DNA of 64,000 nt from Poa pratensis (lineage: Eukaryota; Streptophyta; Magnoliopsida; Poales; Poaceae): NCBI GenBank assembly GCA_947311845.1, contig CAMZMU010000096.1, forward strand, positions 11,870,910 to 11,934,909. The letters are read 5' to 3'. The notes beneath the pieces were generated by a model. The model ran no database searches. It was not told the DNA's origin and saw only the letters and a list, made by a program, of their open reading frames with translations. Of this stretch, positions 44,616 to 54,060 are shown one piece after another (positions within the stretch are counted from its first letter, which is position 1; each line of letters begins with the position of its first letter). Position numbers and translations under genes: made by a program.

Positions 44616-45945
44616 TGTGGTAGGATCAGGTCATCAATTAGTATGGACGTATGGTGGACGGAGGGGGCCTGGCCTGGGTTTGCCCCTGCTATCATTGGGC
44701 TGGGGCTGGGAGGACAGCTTAACTACAATCCGCTACGTGGAAAGTGGACTTAATCAGACAAGTTTTTCTGCCAATAGATGCTCAAGCAATCCTTGCTATC
44801 CCTTTGTGTACCTCTCCGGTTTCTAATTATTGGGCTTGGCATTATGAAAGGAAAGGTACTTTCTCTGTTAGGTCAGCTTACAGGATGTTATCAGCGACCA
44901 AGAGGATACGAGAAGGGTGGATTGATCATAGAGCAGGACCATCGGGAGAGCAAGAAGAGAAAGGTTGGACATCTTTGTGGAAACTTTCGGTTCCCTCTAA
45001 ACTCAAGGTTTTCCTATGGAGGCTTGCTCGTCAGACTTTGCCATCGGCTGATTTGCTCCATCACAGAAACATGTCTTCGTCGTGCTCTTGTTCTATCTGT
45101 GGGGCGGAAGATTCTTGGCGCCACTCGCTGTTGGACTGTCGCATGTCGCGTTGTGTTTGGGCTTTATGCAACGAGGATATGGTGGAGCACATGATCGCTA
45201 CTACGGAACCAAATGCTAAGCTGTGGCTCTTTAACATGCACGACACTCTTAGCGCGAAGGATTTCACTAGAATGACCATTACATTGTGGGCTATTTGGAC
45301 GGCGCGCAGGAAAGCGATTCATGAAGAGGTCTTCCAGAGTCCACTGTCCACTTTTAGTTTCGTTAATTCGTATTCCGATGTGTTGAACTGCCTGAACACG
45401 CCAGCCCAGCATCCTCTTCGCCAACAGGCTGCTGTACAGAATAGATGGATTCCTCCATCTGAAGGTGCAGCAAAATTTAACGTTGATGGCGCGTTCTCTC
45501 GCAGTGGCAATACATCAGCAGCAGCAGCTATCTGTAGGGATTCAGGAGGTAATTACCTTGGTGCCTCAGCAATTGTCTTTGATGGACTGAATGATCCTGG
45601 AATTGTGGAATCGCTAGCTTGTAGAGAAGCCCTGAGTTTAGATGCTGATCTTCAGCTTTCTGTTATGCATGTTGCTTCTGATTGCAAAGAGGTGGTTGAA
45701 GATGTCAAGAACGGAACCCTTGGAAGATATGGTCCAATAGTCAGGGAGATTGTCGGACGTGCTGCTCAGTTTTTCTCCCATGAACGCAGGAATTTGAATT
45801 TCGAAGCTCATATGCTTGCTAAGTTCGCTTCTTGTTTAGGAGTGGGGCGCCATTTGTGGCTAGGAACCCCTCATGATATTGCAAATGTACCTCTGAATAT
45901 TATCAATGAATAAAGCGTGGCAAGTTTTCTCAAAAAAAAAAAAAA
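44616..45945 (+). mobile_element. 5'-truncated LINE with RNase H, 'TCTC(A)n' tail
   Basis: The element ends 'GTTTTCTC' plus 14 A at 45945. A matching upstream target duplication was not found, so the left limit is set by where LINE-like coding starts ('WTYGGRRG' block near 44640). The tail matches the LINE copies at 47351 and 48192. Confidence 0.8.
44744..45913 (+). pseudogene. LINE ORF2 C-terminus: zinc finger and RNase H
   Basis: The 389-residue open frame is the end of an L1-type ORF2 protein. It contains the RT-associated zinc finger ('WKLSVPSKLKVFLWRLAR', 'SCSICGAEDSWRHSLLDC'), then 'LWAIWTARRKAIHEE'. A complete RNase H domain follows, with acidic residues in 'KFNVDGAF', 'VESLACREAL' and 'HVASDCKEV'. 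The frame is intact to its stop, so the copy is relatively young, but the reverse transcriptase core and endonuclease are missing because of 5' truncation. It is not a host gene. Confidence 0.88.
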
Positions 45946-45959
45946 TACAGCATTTCGCT

Positions 45960-47332
45960 CGCCCTGCTGTTTACAGTCCGGTGTTTCTTCGACGTGTTTC
46001 AAACTTCTTCTTACAAGTTTAGTTTAGAAAAAAGACTTCTTCTTACAAGTTACAATGGTCTCATGTGTCAAATAAAAAAGTGTAAACAATACGATGTGTC
46101 ACCTTTACCCCTCAGTAAAAAATACTCTCGCGTTGCCGTGGTTCTCCCGGTCCGTTCCACGTATGCGCACGTGTCGACACGCCGATTAATTTGTGACAAA
46201 GTGTATGCTTATGTGATCTTTTAATTCGTCATCTTCTTTGACAAATCCGATTGTTTTTTTGTTCTTATCTATTCAGTTGTGCCTGCAAGCGTGAGCACTG
46301 TCCCGGTCAAAGTCAGAATTTATATGGGACAAAAGCTTTGCCCTAATTAATTAATTAAGAAGAAGTTTTACAAACCAGACCCAGAAAGAAATAAAACTCG
46401 CTCGGCCCAAGAAATAAAATACAAACAAGATTACTCTCCCAGATTTTTTTTCCGACTAAATCGTCGAAGTCATAATTAGGAACTAAGGGCAGAGATCTCC
46501 AAACATGCATCCCTGATCATATTGCAAGGTCAAAATCAAACCAAGTATTATCGTCGAGCATGAATGACCATTTTCACCGAAGTATATAGTGTTCATAGAG
46601 TACCCTCGTAGATGCCTCCATTCTCTATTGTTTCATCGTCAACGTCTGACAATCTGTATACATAAAACTAAGGTTAAAGAACTGAGCGCACGTTCGGGGT
46701 GCGCATTGGAATAAGTCGCCGTGGAACATATATTTTTAGGGGACGGTCATCGTTGAAACTTTTTTTTAGGTTTGACCTTCACTAGTTGTACATGGCAATG
46801 GTAGTCCTTGTTGACGACATTGTCTGGAATTTAGTCGGTCTTTCTTCAGGGTGAAAACCCATGATCTAAGATCAAGCGATGACTGTGTTTATGCATGGTT
46901 CCCGAGACATCGTTTTTGGAGAACCTTTTGGGCAGTCTAGTTGTGGCCTCTGGTGGTATAGTTTCTGTTGCTTCGTTGATCAGTCTGTCGGGTTTTTATT
47001 TATTTTCTTTTTTGGCTGTGTGCATCCTTGTTGTCTCGACTAGCTCTTGACAATATGTAGTTGCAGAGACTGAGTGTAATTGATATCTCCTTGATATTAT
47101 ATATTCCCTTTATCAAAAAAAGTTGAACCTATTTTTCTTCTTTTGAGGAGTCATCCTTGAATATGTTGGGTGATTCTAGCGGCAGGCCCCACCTGCCATG
47201 TAGCGGAGGTATCCTGTGCTTGATTACTACTACCTCCGGTCCTATTTTAACTCTCGCGCAGAGTGTACTGCCGTAGTACAAAATAATATATCAGAGGAGT
47301 AGCTTAGCAATGCATAGTTTATCATGGTCTTT
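45960..47332. other. Intergenic DNA with a possible LINE tail
   Basis: Bases 45998-46052 carry two copies of ACTTCTTCTTACAAGTT. Bases 46790-47122 end '…TATTCCCTTTATCAAAAAAA', as LINE 3' ends do in grasses, but no clear target duplication was found. No gene is seen. Confidence 0.4.
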
Positions 47333-47350
47333 ATTACGAGGTCGTCTATG

Positions 47351-48129
47351 TTTTTTTTTTTTTTGAGACAACCCGCCAAGTTTTATTGATCAATCATAAT
47401 ATTTACAGGAATATTGGTAGCATAAGGGATGCCCAGCCACATGTGGCGACCACCCTCCAAAGAAATTACATGTTTGGCTAGGTTGTATGCTTCAAATTAA
47501 GTTTGAAGCTCTTCCTTCATGCATGGACAAATCTGCACTCCGCAAAACTTGAAGCTCTTGTTTTAATCTCGGCTATGATTGCTACATGTCTTTCCTTGCT
47601 TCCATCTTCTATCTCCTGGATAACGGTTTTGCAATCTGATGCCACCAGAGCTCTAGACAACCCTAAGTCTTCCATCAGTGCGAGCGCTTCCCTACAGGCC
47701 AGGGCTTCTAAGCATGCAGGGTCGGTAATGCATTCAAAAATCAACGCCGAGGACCCCAAATAAACACCATTGATGTCTCTGCAGAAGGCTGCCGCAGCCC
47801 CACGATTCAGAGACTTCGATATCCCCGCGTCGACATTAATCTTAGCCATCAAACTTGGTGGCTCCATCCACCTATTCGGAGCAGACGGTATCATCATCCC
47901 TGTCGCCCGAGACCTTGTGGTAGCTGACAGCAACTTCAGCTCATCTAGGAAGGAATTTATAAAGCCATGTGTAGAGAGCGGGGACTGGAGTATATCCTCA
48001 TGGATAGCTTTTCTTCTAGCTGACCATATCGCCCATAGAGTTACTGTGAACCTTGCGAATTCATCCTGCGTCAGTGTCTCACTCATGTAAAACAACCAAT
48101 GCTTAGCACTCAGGTCAATATTTGCATGC
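47351..48129 (-). mobile_element. 5'-truncated LINE, minus strand, with 18-bp target duplication
   Basis: ATTACGAGGTCGTCTATG is repeated exactly at 47333-47350 and 48130-48147. The insert begins with a long T-run (the poly(A) tail on the minus strand) followed by GAGACAACCCGCC. An exact 18-bp duplication indicates a recent insertion. Confidence 0.95.
47517..48129 (-). pseudogene. LINE ORF2 C-terminal RNase H
   Basis: The minus strand encodes 'LWAIWSARRKAIHEDI', then an RNase H domain with 'KINVDAGIS', 'LEALACREALALMED' and 'LVASDCKTV', to a stop at 47517-47519. It shares its arrangement with the copy at 44744, e.g. 'ARRKAIHE' and 'QSPLST', so both derive from one LINE family. The open frame extends to 48263 only by running into host DNA past the insertion edge. 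Confidence 0.88.
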
Positions 48130-48191
48130 ATTACGAGGTCGTCTATGTACCACTTCAAAGCGAGTGCTATGCTCGACTCGGCCACGTATGT

Positions 48192-48207
48192 TTTTTTTTT
48201 GAGATTC
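48192..48207 (-). mobile_element. 16-bp LINE insertion remnant with 16-bp target duplication
   Basis: ACTCGGCCACGTATGT occurs at 48176-48191 and 48208-48223. Between them are nine T and GAGATTC. On the minus strand this reads GAATCTC followed by A, the same 'TCTC(A)n' end as the LINEs on either side. Confidence 0.75.
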
Positions 48208-48223
48208 ACTCGGCCACGTATGT

Positions 48224-49349
48224 AGGTTCCACCCGACGCCCGATGGTAGTGCTGGTGCCCCATGGCCCACGTCGCCCGGGCCGGCCCAGTCTGTTTTTTC
48301 TTTTTTGTTTCTTTTGTGTTTTGATTTTTTTCTGTTGATTTCTTTTCTTTTTTATTTTCTATTTTTCTTCTCTTTATTTATATGCTTTCTACTTTCATTT
48401 TCTTGTTTTTGTATAAATATATGAATAATTTTCCCCTCGTAACAAAACGTATACTTTTTTTAACACATGAACATTTTTTTGCATTCATTACAAAACATGG
48501 AATGCATTAAGACATGTTTGAACATTTCAAGTGTAAGCACGCGACCATTTAAAAAACATGAAGTCTTTCATGTAATCTTTTAACAAATATAAATCTTGAC
48601 CGAATCAGGCATCACGGACACGTCAATGTCTTTGACCTGCTCGGGCGGCGATAGCCATGAAGAGGAAGAAACTCAAATGGATTTGAGTTCAAAGTTTCTG
48701 ACCTTGTGTGAGGTTCATCACCGTGGTGCGCGTATCCTCCTCGTGTACAAGCAAAAGATTACAAATTACCTGATCTAACAATTAATTAACCATCTGATCC
48801 ATCTAGGCTTTACGTGTGAATTAATTGTTAACTACTCCACACGGTCCGTCCGTTCGTGAGCTGAATGACTTGTAAATTACTCGACGATGATGATCAAACA
48901 AACAAGTTAATTAAGATCGAAGGAACATCCCAATCCGTCCACTACGCTCCCATTTCCGTTCCCATGCTAAGCAACCAGCACAGCGCGTCGTCCTCTGCGC
49001 GCGCTTTCGATCACACCATCACCTTCTTCCATCTTCTTCCTCCGGCCGGTGCGCAAACCACATCATCCTCCGCTGCCCAACGTCACACTCGCACATCACC
49101 ATCCATGTCTATCTCCGCACCGAACGGATCCTACTTTTTCTTTGCCAGACAGAGAAGAAGTAATCTCCTCTTCGATTGATAACTTAAATTACTGAGCATA
49201 TATTATAGGACAAAAGAACAATTGAACCAACAAGCCATCTACCTTGATTTACAATGATCATGCGTAATCGTGATGATCGCGCGCGCCTACCAAACATTCT
49301 CGACCTTGATTGTATATTCATGTAAGAAGAATATGTGTGTGTGGAGAAG
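48224..49349. other. Intergenic DNA, no gene seen
   Basis: Pyrimidine-rich at 48290-48420, AT-rich to 48600, then mixed sequence. Open frames are short and show no domain. Confidence 0.45.
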
Positions 49350-49359
49350 AAAAAAATGG

Positions 49360-49700
49360 CTAATTTTTTTTTAATAATACGTTTTTTTAATTAAATTCGA
49401 AAAATATTACGCAAAATCACAAAATTTCAGAAATAATACAGCCTCGGCCCAGGCTAAGCCGACAGGCACTAATCGGCCCAGGCCTGGCCGATAAGGTACT
49501 AATCGGCCCAAGCCTGGCCGATAAGGTACTAATCACGGTACGGCTGGGCTAGCCCAGTGGGCACTAATCGGCCAGGCCTGGGCCGATTAGTGCCTGTCGG
49601 CTTAGCCTGGGCCGAGGCCGTATTATTTGTGCAATTTATGCAAAATGCGTAATATTTATCAAATTTCTGTAAAAAAATGTATTATTAAAAAAAAATTAGC
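49360..49700. mobile_element. Foldback MITE with 10-bp target duplication
   Basis: AAAAAAATGG at 49350-49359 and 49701-49710 flanks an element that is almost entirely an inverted repeat. The outer arms start TAATTTTTTTTTAATAATAC on both strands. The inner arms are a GC-rich palindrome of about 50 bp per side ('CTCGGCCCAGGCTAAGCCGA', 'GGCACTAATCGGCCCAGGCC'). The centre has two copies of 'TGGCCGATAAGGTACTAATC'. The duplication length suggests the Mutator superfamily. It lies 220 bp downstream of the methyltransferase stop codon. Confidence 0.85.
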
Positions 49701-49922
49701 AAAAAAATGGCGGTTGAGACGAACACCTCTGAGTTCACGGACCAGGGACAACGTAGGTGCGTGAGTTTTTCGTCCTGCGGTGGGCTGGACACGTATGGTG
49801 AGAAGATTCCAGGTTTCCCACTGGACGACCCGCGCGCGAGACGAGTGCGCGGCCGGCCCCGCCGGTGACGGCGACAGGTTAGCACACAACACACCGGAGA
49901 GAATCGTGCACGGTGGGCGCGG

Positions 49923-50945
49923 TCACCGGTCGTCGCCGTGCGGCTTCCGGGAGAGGATCCAGTGCTGGCCGTGGGGCCGGACGGTGAGCCCCTTGACCCT
50001 GGCGAAGAGCGTCACGGCGCGCCGGACGCCGCGGTCGTCGGCGCCGGTGAAGTAGTCGTGGCCGAACATGACGCCGCCGGGGCGGAGCACGGCCCAGGCC
50101 AGGTTGATGTCCGCCCACGCCGAGTGGAAGTCGTGCCCGGCGTCCACCTCGATGAGGTCCGCATACACGCCCCACTGGCACAGCGCCGTGAGCGCGGACG
50201 CCGTGGAGAAGGGCAGCGGCAGCACCCGCTCCGCCGCGCCGGCCGCCACCACGTTGGCCATGAACTGCGGCAGCAGCAGCGCGTCTCCGTGCCGCTGCGC
50301 CGGGACGTCCCGCCGGAATCTCACCCGGAAGGCCGGCCATCCGCGGAAGTCGTCGATGCAGACGATGGCCGGGGACAGCGACAGGTTCCGGGCCACGGCC
50401 GCCATGTGCAGCGCCGAGGCGCCCAGGAACGTGCCCAGCTCCACGATCGTCTCCGGGCGCACCTCCTCGATCAGCTCCGCGAACACCGCCCCTGTCGACC
50501 CCCACCCGCGCGGCCGCGCCGCAGCCGGGTGCAGCAGCTCCGCGGTGTGCGCCGGCGGGAAGCTCGCGTACGGGCTCTCGCCGTCGAAGAGCTTATCGAC
50601 GAGCGTCTGCACCACGGCGTCGCTGGGCACCGGTTCCGCGCACTCGTCTCTGAACCGGAACAGGTCGTGCGGCGGCGAGCGCGGGTAACCCGCCGTGCTG
50701 CTCGACGCCGCCGCGACGCTGGCGGTGGTCGTCGCGCTCGAGCCGCTGGTGGTGAGGTGCGCGGCGTGTGGCCGTATGATCGTCTGCGACGGCTTCGGCG
50801 TCGGACGAGTAGAGGATGACATGATGCCGACCGAGTACCCCAAAGAGAAGACGATCAGTATGGCCGTGACCTGCGAGAGGTGCGGCCGGAGCCTGGCCGG
50901 CACGCCGAAACACCCCGCCGCCGCCGGAGGTGCATGCGGCATCAT
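49923..50945 (-). CDS. Membrane-anchored SAM-dependent methyltransferase-like protein
   Basis: This single-exon, 340-residue protein has a short N-terminus, one predicted membrane helix (about residues 26-42), a Ser/Thr/Ala-rich stem (45-90) and a class I methyltransferase fold (about 130-335). The SAM-binding motif I is 'IVELGTFLGAS' (167-177), followed by 'IVCIDDFRGWP' (194-204), 'YADLIEVDAGHDF' (261-273) and 'VLRPGGVMFGHDYF' (286-299). This pattern fits the methyltransferase-24 (PF13578-like) group. The layout suggests a type II membrane protein with its catalytic part in the secretory-pathway lumen; this is inference and the substrate is unknown. Codons are strongly G/C-ending, so long antisense frames exist, but only this strand shows motifs. 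Two adjacent ATGs start the frame. Confidence 0.88.
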   Translation of the reverse strand: MMPHAPPAAAGCFGVPARLRPHLSQVTAILIVFSLGYSVGIMSSSTRPTPKPSQTIIRPHAAHLTTSGSSATTTASVAAASSSTAGYPRSPPHDLFRFRDECAEPVPSDAVVQTLVDKLFDGESPYASFPPAHTAELLHPAAARPRGWGSTGAVFAELIEEVRPETIVELGTFLGASALHMAAVARNLSLSPAIVCIDDFRGWPAFRVRFRRDVPAQRHGDALLLPQFMANVVAAGAAERVLPLPFSTASALTALCQWGVYADLIEVDAGHDFHSAWADINLAWAVLRPGGVMFGHDYFTGADDRGVRRAVTLFARVKGLTVRPHGQHWILSRKPHGDDR

Positions 50946-51048
50946 GGTCGTGCACGTCTGGGACGACTAACAAACCAAGGGAAAATCTCAACTTTCTATC
51001 TTCTGGAGGGATTAGGATCTCCGGATTGGTTTTGGAATTTTGTACCAG

Positions 51049-51056
51049 TATTTATA
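51049..51056 (-). promoter_or_regulatory. TATA box of the methyltransferase gene
   Basis: The minus strand reads GCTATAAATACTGG, 104 bases before the start codon. Spacing fits a leader of about 70-80 bases. Confidence 0.6.
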
Positions 51057-51059
51057 GCT

Positions 51060-52185
51060 AGCTACATAGGGAGAGGCGTGGCAGTGGTCGTTAGTTTACT
51101 ACTACAACTACGAACAGTACAACCTTTTTTTTATTCTGTTTAGATGGGGAAATTTTTACCCACAGTTGTGCATTTGTGACACCTATTACCCTATTTAGTG
51201 AAACAAAATTAGAAATACACCGTATATAAAAAATAACACGATTTTACCCCATTTTATCATTTTGCATGTTTCGTTGAATAGGCAGGCATCTTAAACCCAT
51301 GTGGAGTGAAAATATGTAAACATCACATGACCATGTGGTGCGAAAATATGTAAACTTCACTTCACCATCTGTCAAATTCCTCGTTGTTGTCCTGATATTT
51401 CTGTCATCACCTCTCACCTTGGTCAACTGAAATGTATCCAAATAGAGAGTCAAAAGTTCCTAAAATAGGTAATCTCGACAAGTTTGAACTAGATGGGAAT
51501 ATAACTAGTGTCACAAATGTGTAACTACGGGGTTAAAAGGTAAAAATCGCTAAAAAATTATAAAGAACAAATTAACCAAGAGGAGGTTGTACAAAATTTC
51601 GATTTTGTTGGTGACATGGTGAGGGGTGATTGTTCTGATAGGTTGGTGCGTTTTGGGTGGTGAATCTGATAATGGTTAGGAGGAGAAGCAGCAGGAAGAA
51701 TTTTTTGCGCATGAGAACGGCAGAGGCATTTTCGCAGCAGGATAATGTCAGTGTGGTGTGCGGATGGGTACTCTGTCACTCTCCTCTGCTCCACGGGGAG
51801 TGTTCTCCTCCGTTAAACCCCATTGCCCAGTGATGAAGGTGCAACTGGCTAGCTCATCTGTGAGCCATTCATAACGTGGATCGGATAGTGCCATCTGTGG
51901 CACATCCGTGGGTCATTCATCACTGGTCAATTCCAGACTATTTTTTTTCGATTAGATAGAAAGCAACGTGAGACTAGGAAAAGGAAAAAGGAAACCAAAA
52001 TCTCCTCTGAATTCCAGTCTGTTTCATTTCGCTATTCCCTCTTTGAATTCTGCAACTCGTGTTCGTCAGCAGCCGAGATCTTTACGGCTCAAGCACGCAT
52101 GCGTGCCCAATCGTCAAGCTTCACTTTCAACGGCGAGTGTCAAGGAATAATGAGGATCAGAAACTAAGGCTGTCATGATTAAGAC
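51060..52185. other. Intergenic DNA, no gene seen
   Basis: AT-rich to 51550, then mixed. No recognisable repeats with clear ends. Confidence 0.45.
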
Positions 52186-52654
52186 CATTTAAGGAAAAAG
52201 CCTTGTTATTCCCCGGGGATCCTTCTCGTTTCATCCCCCGCATCCAGAGCGTGACGCGTGTCCCGGTTGTGGCCACAAAATAGCGTGCCTTATCCTTGGA
52301 CCGCTTCTTCTCCACTCGTTCCCCTCTTCCTCGTCGCGCATCCAGCAAACGCCAGGAGCCGCCATCGCTGCAGATTCCTTGCACCCTCTTCCTCCCGAAC
52401 CTGCTCCGCCTACGCTCGCCGCCGCTCGTTGGCGCGGCCTCGTCGCCCCCACCCCCACCCGATTCCAACCCCCACCTACCCGATTCGGGTTCGAACTTCT
52501 CTCCGTCGACGCCCCTAGCACCGTCCTTCTCGCCGTCGAGGGCCGTCCAGATCATCCACCGTAGCCCTTGGGCTCCCTCAGCCGAAGCCCTTCTCCATGG
52601 GGCGCTCCTCGCCGACAGCGTCCGCCGTCGGGAACGTCCAAGAGGACGAGCGGA

Positions 52655-53215
52655 GATGCTGCCATGGAGGAGCGGCGGTGCTCCCGTAGGCCAGCGGAGG
52701 TGCTGCCATGGAGGAGCGCGGTGCTCCCGTAGGTCACCGGAGGTGCTGCCATGGAGTATCGGCGGTGCTGCCGTGGGGGCGGCGGTGCTACCGTCCGTCG
52801 GTGGTGGTGCTTCCGAAGGTCAGCGGCGGTGCTACCGTCCGTCGGCGGCGGCGCTTCCGAAGGTCAGGGGCGGTGTTGCTATGGAGGAGCGGGGGAGCTC
52901 GCGGAAGTCAGCGGCGGTGCTGCCGTGGGGACGGCGGTGCTGCCTTCCATCAGCGACGGTGCTCCCTAGGTCAGCAGCGGTGCTGCCATGGAGGAGCGGC
53001 GGTGCTCGCGGAAGTCAGCGGCGGCAGTGCTGACGTGGGGGCGGTGGTGCTACCTTCCGTTAGCGGCGTTGCTACCTTCGGTCAAAGGTGATGCTCCCGT
53101 AGATCAGCGGCGGTGCTGCCATGGAGGAGCAGCGGTGCTACTGGCCATTGGCGGCGTGCCATGGGAGGGCAGCGATGCTCCGTAAGTCAGCCGACGTTGC
53201 TGCCATGGCCGTGAG
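52655..53215 (+). repeat. GC-rich tandem repeats around 'GGTGCTGCCATGGAGGAGCG'
   Basis: Many variants of the units GGTGCTGCCATGGAGGAGCG, 'CAGCGGCGGTGCT' and 'GGTGCTACCGTCCGTCGG' follow one another at about 30-60 bp periods. The long open frame that covers them exists because the repeat unit lacks stops. The product would be a low-complexity R/G/S/C-rich chain with no known domain. Confidence 0.8.
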
Positions 53216-53219
53216 AGCA

Positions 53220-53545
53220 AATTTCTCAACGTTTTTTTGTGCTTTTTCTCGATGTGGTGCAAATTTTGAATGCTTTTGTAGCATAATACCTCCCCCCCCC
53301 CCCCCTTTTGATGCAAATCCACAGAAGTTTTGTACCAGTTCTTTTGGTGTGGTGCAAATATTTGGAATTTTGTAGCAAATAATTTTCTTTTTTGGATGCA
53401 AATCTGTTGAGCGGTTGTAGCAAATTTCTCGTTTGTAAGATGCAATTTTATATCAAGAGGTGCAAATCTTTTTAGATTGTTGTAGCAATTTTCTTATTCT
53501 GATGCAAATCGATATAGGAGTTGTAGCAGATTTTTCTGGAGCTTT
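53220..53545 (+). repeat. Alternating GATGCAAAT / TTGTAGCA repeat array
   Basis: About six degenerate units alternate a 'GCAAAT' motif (for example GATGCAAATC, GGTGCAAATA) with a 'TTGTAGCA' motif at roughly 50-60 bp spacing. A run of about 14 C lies at 53292-53305. The regular alternation is clear although the bases between are variable. Confidence 0.75.
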
Positions 53546-53639
53546 TTGAAACTGTCAATGGCGACGCCGCTGAGCGGTGTCAGCGATGACCAGAGTTGGG
53601 AAGCTGCAATTGGGGTGCAAGGGGGCAGTCGAATGTTGC

Positions 53640-53885
53640 GGCCCTGGACCTCGTCTTCTCCGACGAAGCTGCGGCGTATTCTCCGACGAAGCTCCGACGA
53701 CGGGCGACGTCTTCTCCGGCGACAGCCGGCGTCTTCTCCCACGAAGCTCCGGCGACGGTGGCGTCTTCTCCAGTGACGGGAGGCGTCTTCTCCGGCGAAG
53801 CTGCGGGCGGCGTCTTCTCCGGCGACAGCCGGCGTCTTTTCCGACGAAGCTCCGGCGACGGCGGCGTCTTCTCCGGCTACGCGTC
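53640..53885 (+). repeat. Short repeats of 'GGCGTCTTCTCCGGCGA'
   Basis: The units GGCGTCTTCTCCGGCGA and 'CCGACGAAGCTCCGGCGACG' alternate about eight times. A longer unit, 'CTTCTCCGGCGACAGCCGGC', occurs at two places about 110 bp apart. Confidence 0.8.
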
Positions 53886-54060
53886 GCCATGGATGGGGGA
53901 TTTTTTGTTTGGCTTTTTTTTTCTGCGAGGGAGCGAGAGGTGCGCACCGTTTGTTCCTCTGTTCCGCTTTGACCAGTACAAGGACACGTGTCGGCCTCTC
54001 CACCCGGGGGATCTTTGGGAATGATCCCCCGGGGACGCCTAGTAGTATCCATCATTTAAG

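Larger units (their letters stand above)
52194..54052. mobile_element. Non-autonomous Mutator-like element with internal tandem repeats
   Basis: The flanks CCATTTAAG (52185-52193) and TCATTTAAG (54052-54060 on the same strand) fit a 9-bp target duplication with one mismatch. The ends are imperfect inverted repeats: 'CCCCGGGGATCC…ATCCCCCGCATCCAG' on the left pairs with 'CCCCGGGGGATC…ATCCCCCGGGTGGAG' on the complement of the right, and both continue with a 'CGTGTCC' block. The interior has a GC-rich gene-like leader (52290-52560) and three separate repeat zones. No transposase is present. Confidence 0.75.

Noticed and set aside
44473..44826. 117-residue frame before the LINE
   Set aside because: No domain and partly overlaps LINE coding in another frame.
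49938..50819. Long plus-strand open frame of 293 residues
   Set aside because: It is antisense to the methyltransferase gene. It is arginine-rich, has no motifs, and is open only because the gene has G/C-ending codons.
52296..53033. 245-residue open frame with serine/proline-rich start
   Set aside because: It runs through tandem repeats whose units lack stops and lies inside a Mutator-like element. No domain, and no sign of codon constraint.
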